Below, one piece after another: positions 8,153-15,663 of a DNA stretch of 53,977 bases; the first letter of the stretch is position 1, and each line of letters starts with the position of its first letter. The position numbers were made by a program, and so were the translations under genes. Under the pieces are notes generated by a model that was not told where the DNA came from, did no database searches, and worked only from the letters and a program-made list of their open reading frames with translations. This DNA comes from Verrucomicrobiales bacterium (lineage in GTDB: Bacteria; Verrucomicrobiota; Verrucomicrobiia; Verrucomicrobiales; Verrucomicrobiaceae), in the NCBI GenBank assembly GCA_003506995.1, contig DNXB01000044.1, positions 1-53,977 of the forward strand. Reading direction: 5' to 3'.

Positions 8153-8586
8153 AATGGTATTCTGATGCCAGCTATCTTGTTTCCGCCTTTGGAGAGGATT
8201 CGAACACCCCGGCGGCGAAGCGCTGGTTGCGGCAATGCGCAGACTTCCCCATTCTCATCACACGCCTGACGGTCTTGGAGGCGGATACCGCGCTGCGAGC
8301 GGCGGTGGTAGATGAAAGGCTGACGCATGAAAAGATGCAGGCTGCAATGGCCGACATCCATCGTTCTGTCTTGGAGGGACACCTCCAACGCAAGGAGGTT
8401 CCGCATCATCAATGGTTCCCGCAAGGGCATCGAATCAGCATGCATGCGACCACAGGATGTGTCTGCCGTGCGCTGGATGTGCTGCATGTGGCGGCCGCGG
8501 TCATTGTGAAAGCGAAGGGAATGCTTACTTTCGACAAGCATCAGCGTGAACTGGCAAAAGCGGAAGGGCTGGAAGTGGCGCCGTGA
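8149..8586 (+). CDS. PIN-domain ribonuclease toxin (VapC-like)
   Basis: A 145-residue PIN domain. The acidic residues expected to hold Mg2+/Mn2+ are visible: Asp6 (YSDASYLVS), Glu44 (TVLEAD), Asp110 (ALDVLHVAAA) and Asp129 (LTFDKHQ). The family cleaves RNA, often tRNA or rRNA. The start codon is GTG at 8149, overlapping the stop of the putative antitoxin by four bases, a typical translational coupling for such pairs. All catalytic positions are kept, so it should be active. Confidence 0.85.
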   Translation: MKWYSDASYLVSAFGEDSNTPAAKRWLRQCADFPILITRLTVLEADTALRAAVVDERLTHEKMQAAMADIHRSVLEGHLQRKEVPHHQWFPQGHRISMHATTGCVCRALDVLHVAAAVIVKAKGMLTFDKHQRELAKAEGLEVAP

Positions 8587-8633
8587 GATGAATCATGCTT
8601 GCGCCCTGGTGCGAACTCGCCACGGCTTCACGC

Positions 8634-10109
8634 ATGACCGCCTACCAATCTCTCTGCGACGTTGTTTCTGAAATCGCCCTGATCACCTCCACGGAGTCCG
8701 TTTTGGGCTGGGATCAGGAGACTTACATGCCGGAGAAGGCGCTGGAGCATCGGGCGCGGCAGTTGTCGTATCTTACGGGGAAGGCGCATGGGCTGCTGAC
8801 ATCGAAGAAGACGCTGAAGCTGCTGGAACGGGCGGAGACGGAGATGCCGGAGGATGCGACGCAGGCAGCGAACGTGCGCGGCTTGCGGCGTGACATCGAC
8901 CGGGCGACGAAGCTGCCGCAGAAGCTCGTGGAGGAGGAAAGTCAGGTCACAACGCTGGCAAAGGCGGCATGGGTGGAGGCGCGGTCGAAGTCGGATTTCG
9001 CGATGTTCGCGCCGCATCTGGAGAAGGTGCTCACCATCGCGCGGAAGAAGGCGGATTTGTTTGGCTACGAGGACGAGCCGTATGACGCGCTGCTTGATTT
9101 GTATGAGCGTGGTGCCAAGACACGCGAGGTGGCGGCGCTGTTTGCCAAATTGCGGCCGCAACTTGCGGAGATTGCGCGTGAGGCAGTGGCGAAGTCGAAG
9201 AAGGTGAAGCCGGGCGTGCTCAAGGGGCGCTATCCCATCGAGAAGCAGCAGATTTTGAATCGCGAGATCGCGGTGAGCCTCGGTTTTGACTTCGAGGCGG
9301 GACGCATCGACACGACGGCTCATCCGTTTTGCACCACGCTCGGTCCTGGCGACGTGCGACTGACCACTCGGTATGATGAAAGCGATTTTCTGTCGTCGCT
9401 CTTCGGCGTGATGCACGAGGCGGGGCACGGCTTGTATGAGCAGGGCTTGCCGGGGCTGGATTACGGCCTGCCTAGCGGTTCAGCGGCATCGCTGGGCATC
9501 CACGAGTCGCAAAGCCGGCTGTGGGAGAATCATGTGGGCCGCAGCCGCACGTTTTGGGCGAAGTGGCTGCCGCGTGCGAAGGAGCTGTTCCCGCATTTGA
9601 AGAAAGTGAAGCTGGATGCCTTCATGAAGGAGATGCTGCGCAGTGAATTCAGCTTCATCCGCGTGGAGGCGGACGAGGCGACGTATGATCTGCACATTCT
9701 GCTGCGCTTCGGCATCGAGCGTCGTCTGGTGAAGGGCGAACTGGCGGTGAAGGACGTGCCGAAGGTGTGGAATGAGGAGTATCGCGAGCTGTTCGGCATG
9801 ACACCGCCGGATGATCGTCGCGGCTGCTTGCAGGACATTCACTGGAGCATGGGCGGGCTCGGTTATTTCGCGACCTACACGCTGGGGAACCTGAACGCGG
9901 CGCAGTTGTTCGCCACGGCGAAGAAGCAGCGGAAAATCGCCACAGCGCTCGAGAAGTGCGATTACGCGCCGCTGCTCAAGTGGCTGCGTGAGAATGTGCA
10001 TTCGCAAGGCGGCGCGTTGCTGCCGCAGGAAATCATCACGCAGGCGACGGGCAAGCCGACGGATGCGAAGTGGCACATCAAGCACCTGCGGGAGCGGTAT
10101 GTCGGCTAG
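8634..10109 (+). CDS. Metallocarboxypeptidase, M32 family
   Basis: A 491-residue cytosolic zinc carboxypeptidase of the thermostable-carboxypeptidase-1 type, which removes C-terminal residues one at a time. The zinc motif HEAGH is at residues 261-265, with the third ligand Glu in the following GIHESQSRLWEN helix, the M32 signature. LGWDQETYMP near the start is also typical. Length matches the family. I start at 8634 (MTAYQSL), since the 13 residues before it do not look like family sequence. It meets the sigma factor gene tail to tail; both stop codons share the palindrome CTAG at 10106-10109. Confidence 0.92.
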   Translation: MTAYQSLCDVVSEIALITSTESVLGWDQETYMPEKALEHRARQLSYLTGKAHGLLTSKKTLKLLERAETEMPEDATQAANVRGLRRDIDRATKLPQKLVEEESQVTTLAKAAWVEARSKSDFAMFAPHLEKVLTIARKKADLFGYEDEPYDALLDLYERGAKTREVAALFAKLRPQLAEIAREAVAKSKKVKPGVLKGRYPIEKQQILNREIAVSLGFDFEAGRIDTTAHPFCTTLGPGDVRLTTRYDESDFLSSLFGVMHEAGHGLYEQGLPGLDYGLPSGSAASLGIHESQSRLWENHVGRSRTFWAKWLPRAKELFPHLKKVKLDAFMKEMLRSEFSFIRVEADEATYDLHILLRFGIERRLVKGELAVKDVPKVWNEEYRELFGMTPPDDRRGCLQDIHWSMGGLGYFATYTLGNLNAAQLFATAKKQRKIATALEKCDYAPLLKWLRENVHSQGGALLPQEIITQATGKPTDAKWHIKHLRERYVG

Positions 10110-10678
10110 GGCTTGAGATGATCAGAAAGCAGATCGCGCAGCAGCTTGCGAGCACGGTAGAGGCGGAGTTCGACGGCTTTTTCACTCGTGTCCTGCACGC
10201 GGGCGATCTCGGCGTGGCTCAGGCCGTGCCAGGTGGAGAGGATGAGCACCTCGCGCATGTCCTGCGGGAGCTCTGCGACGGCCTTTTGGATGGCGGCGAC
10301 GCGCTCGTTGGCGATGGTTTGCTCGTCGGGTAATGCGTTGTTGGCCGCGACGGGCAGTTCGCTGAGGTTTTCGTGCCCGAGCAGTGTTTCGGGATGGCGT
10401 CCGCGCCAGCGGGCGTGATTACGGGCGAGGTTGGTGGCGATGGCGAAGAGCCAGGTGGAGAATTTTTGTGAGGAACGATACTCCAGCCGGTGGCGATACA
10501 CGCGGACGAAAGTTTCCTGCGTGAGGTCTTGAGCCGTGGACCCGTTGCTGGTGAGGCGGGTGAGGTAGGCGATGAGCGGCTGGCTCCAGGTGTCCATGAG
10601 CCGGTTGAGGGCGAGATCATCCCCCTCGGCGAGGCAGCGCATGAGTTCGATGTCGAATTCGTCCCGGTCGCGTGTCAT
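10106..10678 (-). CDS. ECF-type RNA polymerase sigma factor
   Basis: 190 residues. Region 2 (about 20-90) contains the core-binding and -10 recognition helix, with STAQDLTQETFVRVYRH and FSTWLFAIATNLARNH. Region 4 (about 125-182) has LPQDMREVLILSTWHGLSHAEIA and a final helix VELRLYRARKLLRDLL. No extra domains. It is the third gene of an operon in which each start overlaps the stop before it by four bases, after a small membrane protein and a periplasmic sensor-like protein, so the upstream genes probably hold or release it. The target promoter is not visible. Confidence 0.92.
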   Translation of the reverse strand: MTRDRDEFDIELMRCLAEGDDLALNRLMDTWSQPLIAYLTRLTSNGSTAQDLTQETFVRVYRHRLEYRSSQKFSTWLFAIATNLARNHARWRGRHPETLLGHENLSELPVAANNALPDEQTIANERVAAIQKAVAELPQDMREVLILSTWHGLSHAEIARVQDTSEKAVELRLYRARKLLRDLLSDHLKP

Positions 10679-11157
10679 CGGCGGATGCTGGAGGAGACGC
10701 GGCGGTCATGCTCGCGGCGTTGCTGCTGAAGAATGGGCAGGATGTCGTCGAGAAAACGTCTGCCCTGTTCGGGCGGCATGAGCGCGGCCACCTGGTTCAA
10801 GTGGTCGGTGGCGGCTTTTTCGCAGTCGCCGCACAGCGCCTGCTCTTTGCTGAGCTGGTCGTCGATGCTGCCGGGCTGGCGATTGCGGTGACGCGCGCGC
10901 CAGAGCAGCGGGCGATCGGCGGCGTCGAGCTGGCGGCACATCTTCGTGCATTGCATGAAGTAATCGCGATGCAGGGTGCTGACGCGCTCGAACGTGGCGT
11001 CGTCGAGGTGGTATTCGTCCTTGAGCCAGCGCAGGCCGACCTCCTGCGGAGATTCGCGCGGACGCAGGCTCTCACGCGTGATCCACATGGCCGCTCCGGC
11101 AAGCGCCAGGGTGATGAAGGCAAAGCCGATGAGTCGTCCCGCAGGTGTCATGATCAA
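10675..11157 (-). CDS. Membrane-anchored periplasmic sensor-like protein (CnrX/CpxP-like)
   Basis: A 160-residue protein with one N-terminal transmembrane helix (about residues 8-25), then an all-helical periplasmic part: WLKDEYHLDDATFERVSTL, DYFMQCTKMCRQL, ALCGDCEKAATDHLNQVAALM. The long helical hairpin with cysteines and the position next to an ECF sigma gene match heavy-metal sensor or Spy/CpxP-like periplasmic proteins. Four Cys (Cx3C and Cx2C) could bind metal. It overlaps the sigma gene by ATGA. The role as a signal input is inferred from context. Confidence 0.65.
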   Translation of the reverse strand: MIMTPAGRLIGFAFITLALAGAAMWITRESLRPRESPQEVGLRWLKDEYHLDDATFERVSTLHRDYFMQCTKMCRQLDAADRPLLWRARHRNRQPGSIDDQLSKEQALCGDCEKAATDHLNQVAALMPPEQGRRFLDDILPILQQQRREHDRRVSSSIRR

Positions 11158-11459
11158 CGGCCTCCAAGGTGGTTTGGGTCAAAGGGGCTGATCGACATCA
11201 CATAGGCATCGTGCGGATTGAGCTCTTCCGGCGGGTGGGTGAGCCCCCAGGCGACCGCCATGGCGACGGCGATGGCGAGGATGACGACCTCGCGCTTCGG
11301 GCGCAGCAGCCACCAGGCAAAACGCTCGACCCAGCCGGGGTCGCGTGTCTCGGAGGCGATGCGCCGCCAGACCTCACGACGGAAGTCTGGCGGTGTCTCG
11401 GCCTGCACCTGCCACTGCGCGAGCAGATCATCGAGCGGATCGGGATCGTCGGCTTTCAT
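11154..11459 (-). CDS. Small transmembrane protein, probable anti-sigma partner
   Basis: 101 residues. An acidic cytosolic N-terminus (MKADDPDPLDDLLAQWQV) is followed by TPPDFRREVWRRIAS, then one transmembrane helix (VVILAIAVAMAVAWGL) and a short outer tail. The helix-loop-helix before the membrane is what small anti-sigma factors show, though no zinc motif is present. It is first in the operon with the sensor-like gene and the sigma gene, with ATGA overlaps. I choose the ATG at 11459 because the long upstream extension is a shadow of the next lipoprotein gene. Confidence 0.6.
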   Translation of the reverse strand: MKADDPDPLDDLLAQWQVQAETPPDFRREVWRRIASETRDPGWVERFAWWLLRPKREVVILAIAVAMAVAWGLTHPPEELNPHDAYVMSISPFDPNHLGGR

Positions 11460-11506
11460 GGAAGGTGCAGCTTGCGGTTTTGGGGAGGAAGCAGTCGGGT
11501 CATGCG

Positions 11507-11749
11507 TTACCGCTGACCATATACGTCGATCCAGGCGAGGCCTGACTTGGTGCCCTGCGGGTGGAAATAACGGCGTCCAAGATACACACCATCGACTTCC
11601 TTCATCGACCCGCCGGAGGGATGGCTGGCACGGGTGAGCACTGGCTTGCCATTGTAGGTCTGCGTCAGACTCGGCACGTTGGGACGACCGGCACAGGACA
11701 CGGAGGCGAGGGTGGAGAGGGCGAGGAGGGTGTAAACAATGGGCTTCAT
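11507..11749 (-). CDS. Small lipoprotein, unknown
   Basis: 80 residues with a signal peptide and a lipobox-like site ending ASVSC (Cys19). The mature part is about 60 residues, with GVYLGRRYFHPQGTKSGLAWIDVYGQR at its end in two pieces, and no Cys beyond the anchor. Length and build are typical of the many tiny lipoproteins in this phylum. It lies 47 bases upstream of the sigma operon and may be co-transcribed with it. No function can be given. Confidence 0.7.
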   Translation of the reverse strand: MKPIVYTLLALSTLASVSCAGRPNVPSLTQTYNGKPVLTRASHPSGGSMKEVDGVYLGRRYFHPQGTKSGLAWIDVYGQR

Positions 11750-11847
11750 GGTTGGGTTTGGGGTTGGTTGAATGAGCCGTCCAAATGGACCTGCTCATCT
11801 CGTGCTACCCCGAACCCACGCGCATCCCTCAAAAAAAGTTCCAGCCC

Positions 11848-12486
11848 TCAATTTTCCCGCCGCATGTGCCGGATGAGGCCGATCATGACGCCTTGAATCG
11901 TCAGCTCTCGCGCTGGAATGAGATCGGGGAACTCGGGGTTCTCGGCCTTGAGAAAGGGCTGCGTGTCTTTGACGAAGTAGCGCTTGAGCGTCGTTTCGCC
12001 GTCGATGAGCGCGGCGACGATGTCACGAGGGCGCGGCTCGCGGATTTCGAGGATGACGAGGTCGCCGTCGCCGATGAGGGCGCCGATCATGGACTCGCCA
12101 CGCACCTTGAGGGCGAAGCTTTTCGCGCTACGCGGGATGCCGAGGGTGTTCACATCGACGGAGATGCATTTCTCGGCGTGCTGCACCATGTCCGCCGCGG
12201 CCATGCCGGCTGGGATTTGGCCGAAGACGGGAATGTCGATGATTTCGGCGCGGTCGAGATCCGCAGGAAAGACGACGGCGCGGGCCTTGTGCGCATGGCG
12301 CTGGATGACGCCTTTCTTTTCCAGAGCACGAAGGTGGCTCATGGCGGCGGTCTGGCTGGAGAAGCCGAAGTGGCGCTGGATGTCGCGCGTGGAGGGCATG
12401 ACGCCCTCGGTGCGCTGGTAGCTGCGGAGGTAGTCGAGCAGCTCCTGCTGGCGGGCGGTGAGACGGGTGTCGGTGTCGAGCATCAT
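11848..12486 (-). CDS. lexA: LexA repressor (SOS regulator, S24 autoprotease)
   Basis: About 212 residues. The N-terminal winged helix-turn-helix (residues 1-70) has LTARQQELLDYLRSY and STRDIQRHFGFSSQTAAMSHL. The C-terminal S24 domain carries the self-cleavage Ala-Gly in QIPAG, the catalytic Ser in VRGESMIG and the catalytic Lys in TTLKRYF (Ser131 and Lys167 when counted from the second ATG). Two adjacent ATGs (12486, 12483) are possible starts. A perfect TGTTC-N4-GAACA operator lies 15-28 bases upstream, so the gene should repress itself until RecA-stimulated cleavage. It is divergent from a TPR gene that may share the operator. Confidence 0.95.
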   Translation of the reverse strand: MMLDTDTRLTARQQELLDYLRSYQRTEGVMPSTRDIQRHFGFSSQTAAMSHLRALEKKGVIQRHAHKARAVVFPADLDRAEIIDIPVFGQIPAGMAAADMVQHAEKCISVDVNTLGIPRSAKSFALKVRGESMIGALIGDGDLVILEIREPRPRDIVAALIDGETTLKRYFVKDTQPFLKAENPEFPDLIPARELTIQGVMIGLIRHMRREN

Positions 12487-12500
12487 GGCGGCGAATTGGC

Positions 12501-12514
12501 TGTTCGGGCGAACA
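12501..12514. promoter_or_regulatory. LexA operator (SOS box), perfect palindrome
   Basis: TGTTCGGGCGAACA: TGTTC and GAACA arms with four bases between. This is the motif described for Verrucomicrobia LexA, and it differs in layout from the Escherichia coli and Bacillus boxes. It sits between lexA and the divergent TPR gene, closest to lexA. Confidence 0.9.
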
Positions 12515-12577
12515 TTCCTGTTCACAAGACATGCGCAAGGAGTTTTCCTGCGGCGCTTTCTGCGCATGGTCGCGGGC

Positions 12578-13249
12578 ATGAGGTTCCTAACTTTGATGAA
12601 AATCGCCGCGCTGCCGCTGCTGGCCCTGTCTGGTCATGCCCAGGAGAACGCGCCGATGACCCCGGCCGACATGAACAAAACGGGCATGCTGCCGCCGCAC
12701 ACGAAGGTGCTGGGGGAACGCGCCGTGGAGGCCTTTGCGAAGAAGGACTGGGCCGGCGCCCGCAAAGCCTACCTGGAGATGCTGGAACTCGACGATGGCA
12801 ACGCGCTCATCTGGGCCAACCTCGGCGCGGTGGAGCAGCAGGCGGGCGAAACGAAGCGCGCCATCGAGTGCTTTGAGAAGTCGGTGCAGTTCAACCCCAG
12901 GCTCGCGCCTTCATGGACGGCGCTGGGGCTGCTGCTGCAAAGACAGGGTGACATCTACCGGGCGATCTCCTGCTTCACACGGGCGATTCACGAGGAGCCG
13001 GAGGACGCGCGGGCGCACAACTTCCTGGCGATCACAATGAAGGAATTCGGCTGGACGGACGCGGCGGAGGCCGAGCTGCAAAAGGCGATTGATCTGAAGC
13101 CGGACTACGGCATCGCGCATTTCAACCTGGCGCTCATGCTGCTGGAACGCCGTCCACCGGCGATCGAGCTGGCACGGCGTCACTATGACAAGGCGCTGAG
13201 GCTCGGCGTGGGGAAGGATGACGTGGTGGAGCGCCGCCTGAAGGAATAA
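12578..13249 (+). CDS. Exported TPR-repeat protein
   Basis: About 223 residues. The start at 12578 gives a signal peptide (MKIAALPLLALSGHAQ begins at the next Met, 12596). At least four tetratricopeptide repeats follow, for example the units starting WAGARKAYLEM, ALIWANLGAVEQQAGE, APSWTALGLLLQRQGD and ARAHNFLAITMKEFG. TPRs make protein-binding scaffolds; the partner is unknown. The gene is divergent from lexA and its promoter region holds the LexA operator, so SOS control is possible but unproven. bioF follows after five bases. Confidence 0.82.
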   Translation: MRFLTLMKIAALPLLALSGHAQENAPMTPADMNKTGMLPPHTKVLGERAVEAFAKKDWAGARKAYLEMLELDDGNALIWANLGAVEQQAGETKRAIECFEKSVQFNPRLAPSWTALGLLLQRQGDIYRAISCFTRAIHEEPEDARAHNFLAITMKEFGWTDAAEAELQKAIDLKPDYGIAHFNLALMLLERRPPAIELARRHYDKALRLGVGKDDVVERRLKE

Positions 13250-13254
13250 ACCGC

Positions 13255-14424
13255 ATGGACTCCTGGAACATCGCCGCACGGCTCGATGAACTGCGCGCAC
13301 AGGGCCTGTGGCGCGAGCTGCGACCGCTGGACGAGGTTGACGGCGTGATCGTGCGCTCCGGTGGGCGCGAGTGGGTGAATTTTTCCTCGAACGACTATCT
13401 CGGCCTGGCGAACTCGCCGAACATCCGTGCCGCGCTGGAAGAAGGCGTGGCCAGACACGGCGGCGGAGCAGGCGCCTCGCGTCTGGTGTGCGGCACGCAT
13501 CGCGCGCATCTCGATCTGGAGGAAGCGCTGGCGGATTTCAAAGGCACCGAGGCCGCGCTGACCTTCAGCAGCGGCTTTGCGGTGGCGCTGGGAACGATCC
13601 CGGCGCTCATGGGGCCGGGGGACACGATCATTCTCGACAAGCTGTGTCACGCCTGCCTCGTCGATGCGGCGCGTCTGAGCGGGGCGACGATCCGTGTGTT
13701 TCCGCACAATCATTTGGAAAAGCTCGAACGCCTGCTCGGCACGGCAAAAGGGCGCGTGCTCGTCGTCACCGAGTCGATCTTCAGCATGGATGGCGATGCC
13801 GCGCCGCTGCGGGAGATCGTCGAGCTCAAATCAAAGCATGGGGCCTGGCTGCTGGTGGACGAGGCCCACGCCGTGGGAGTGCTCGGGCCGCAAGGACGCG
13901 GCCTGGCGGCAGAACTCGGTGTGGACCAGCAGATCGAGCTGCACATGGGCACGCTGAGCAAGGCATTCGGCCTCAGCGGCGGCTACCTCGCCGCGTCACG
14001 GCAGGTCATCGACCTGCTGGTCAACCGGGCGCGCAGTTTCATTTACACCACGGCCCCGCCGCCGCACCTGGCGCATGCGGCGCTCGCGACGCTGAATCTT
14101 TTGCGTGGTGAGCAGGGCGATGCTTTGCGAAAGGCGCTGCATCGAAATGCGCAGGCATTGCTTCCGATCCTGCACGGCAGCGAAGTGAAAGCGGCGATTC
14201 TGCCCCTGATTCTCGGCACGGAGGCGGCGGCCATGGCGGCCAGTCAGACGCTGAACGCGGCTGGATTTCTCGTGCCCTGCATCCGCTATCCCACCGTGGC
14301 ACGCGGCAGCGCCAGATTGCGATTCACCGTCAGCGCGTCACACAACATGGCGCAAATCGACGCATTGAAGCAGGCGCTCAAGACTTTGACGGTGGATGGA
14401 ATGCCGCAAACAAGCGCCTTGTGA
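13255..14424 (+). CDS. bioF: 8-amino-7-oxononanoate synthase (AONS family)
   Basis: A 389-residue PLP enzyme of the alpha-oxoamine synthase family. It condenses pimeloyl-thioester with alanine, the first committed step in building the biotin rings. Visible: NFSSNDYLGLA, the substrate loop HGGGAGASRLVCGTH, DEAHAVGVLG and the PLP lysine Lys236 in TLSKAFGLSGGY. Length matches BioF. No other biotin genes are nearby, so a related use (another acyl-thioester plus amino acid) cannot be excluded; the GGGAGASR loop favours BioF. It probably shares a transcript with the TPR gene. Confidence 0.88.
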   Translation: MDSWNIAARLDELRAQGLWRELRPLDEVDGVIVRSGGREWVNFSSNDYLGLANSPNIRAALEEGVARHGGGAGASRLVCGTHRAHLDLEEALADFKGTEAALTFSSGFAVALGTIPALMGPGDTIILDKLCHACLVDAARLSGATIRVFPHNHLEKLERLLGTAKGRVLVVTESIFSMDGDAAPLREIVELKSKHGAWLLVDEAHAVGVLGPQGRGLAAELGVDQQIELHMGTLSKAFGLSGGYLAASRQVIDLLVNRARSFIYTTAPPPHLAHAALATLNLLRGEQGDALRKALHRNAQALLPILHGSEVKAAILPLILGTEAAAMAASQTLNAAGFLVPCIRYPTVARGSARLRFTVSASHNMAQIDALKQALKTLTVDGMPQTSAL

Positions 14425-14428
14425 CGGC

Positions 14429-14920
14429 TTACTTGGCGGGCGTTGGCTTCTTTTGCTGCTCGTCCTTTTGGACCTTCAAGGAAGGCACCTGTTCTTTGGG
14501 AATAATCCTGACTTTCCCGTCTTGGAGGGGCGGCGCGGCTGGCGGCACGGGGTTTTTGTCCTCGTTGGGAAGAATGAGCACCGGCTCGCTTTTTTTGAGC
14601 TTCTGCGAATCCGGCAGTTGATGATGCCGACGGATCGTCAACACCCGCGCCGTTTCACCGGATGTGACAGCGGCTGCGGGGGCTTTCACCACCGTGGCCG
14701 GCCTCACCTTGGGAGCATTGATCTGCGCGGGAGACAGGCCAGGAATGGCCCTGGGCACCAGCTTCACCGGTTCCGCTGACGGCATCTGATCAATGGCCGT
14801 CAGACAACAAGCGCAAACCAACCATCCGCAGATGGCGGGCGAAGGCATGAGCAATGAGCGCACACCCGTGCGCCCGCTTGCCGAAGGGCGTGGATTCTGA
14901 TGGCTGGAATTTGGGCTCAT
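14429..14920 (-). CDS. Proline- and lysine-rich exported protein, unknown
   Basis: Up to 163 residues, low complexity. A hydrophobic stretch around ICGWLVCACCLTAI suggests a signal or anchor if translation starts at 14920 or at 14848 (MPSPAICG). The rest is rich in Pro, Lys, Val and Ala (VKLVPRAIPGLSPAQ, PVPPAAPPLQDG, QKKPTPAK) with no recognisable domain. Tail to tail with bioF, with four bases between. A cell-envelope linker protein is possible. Moderate confidence that it is translated. Confidence 0.55.
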   Translation of the reverse strand: MSPNSSHQNPRPSASGRTGVRSLLMPSPAICGWLVCACCLTAIDQMPSAEPVKLVPRAIPGLSPAQINAPKVRPATVVKAPAAAVTSGETARVLTIRRHHQLPDSQKLKKSEPVLILPNEDKNPVPPAAPPLQDGKVRIIPKEQVPSLKVQKDEQQKKPTPAK

Positions 14921-14949
14921 GGCTGAACCTTAACGTCTTTCTCCGTCCA

Positions 14950-15561
14950 TTAAAACCGCGAAGATGCCAGGATCTGCAAGGCTCGCTGACGCGCCGCCTG
15001 GATTTCCTCCTTGTTCAGCTCCGTGCCGCGCAGGCCGGGGGCCATGAGGCATTGGCGGTCCTCCCGGTGTTTCAAGGTCAGCGCATGGCCCAGCTCATGC
15101 GCGGCCACACGGCCCACCGGATGCTCCGAGCCACCGCGCACACGCGTCGAGGTCGTCACCTCGCTGACGACGACCGGCTCACCGTAGTAGAAACCGTTGG
15201 GCCCCATGTCATGGATGAAGCACACGTTCAAAACCCCGGAAACCAACTGGTCCATCGGCAGGGCCTCCTTCACCCAGTTACGCGAGCGTTGGAAGAAGCG
15301 CTTGGGGGCGATGTTCAGCGCCTGCATCTCACGGATGCCCTTCACCTCGAAACGAATGCCCGCCGGAGCCCAGATGCGGTTCACCTCGGTGAAGACCGCC
15401 TGGATCTCGCTCTCGGTGATGGTGCTTTGCAGCCAGGGATGCACCGCCGACCGCACCCGATGCACCTGCACCGGCAGCGTGACCAGTTCTGGCTGTTCCT
15501 GCGCCGGCAGCAGGGCCGAAAAGAGCAGGCATGAGATGAAAACACGGAACATGACGCGCAT
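14950..15561 (-). CDS. Secreted zinc metalloprotease, metzincin-like
   Basis: 203 residues with a signal peptide (residues 1-20, ending LLPAQ). The extended zinc motif HELGHALTLKH (His155, Glu156, His159, His165) plus the nearby Met173 in CLMAPG is the metzincin pattern with its Met turn. ITESEIQAVFTEVNRIWAPAGIRFEV upstream is the typical helix and strand of M12/M43-like domains, seen here in two pieces. It should act outside the cytoplasm. The substrate is unknown. An alternative start at 15552 shortens only the signal. Confidence 0.8.
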   Translation of the reverse strand: MRVMFRVFISCLLFSALLPAQEQPELVTLPVQVHRVRSAVHPWLQSTITESEIQAVFTEVNRIWAPAGIRFEVKGIREMQALNIAPKRFFQRSRNWVKEALPMDQLVSGVLNVCFIHDMGPNGFYYGEPVVVSEVTTSTRVRGGSEHPVGRVAAHELGHALTLKHREDRQCLMAPGLRGTELNKEEIQAARQRALQILASSRF

Positions 15562-15663
15562 GCTGGATGACTAGCGCCAGGAAGAGAAAGCTGCAATCCT
15601 CACTCACCGGCGTTTCATTTTGCGCTTCACGAATGAACGAGTGTAGGCCATGATCTGCGGGTC

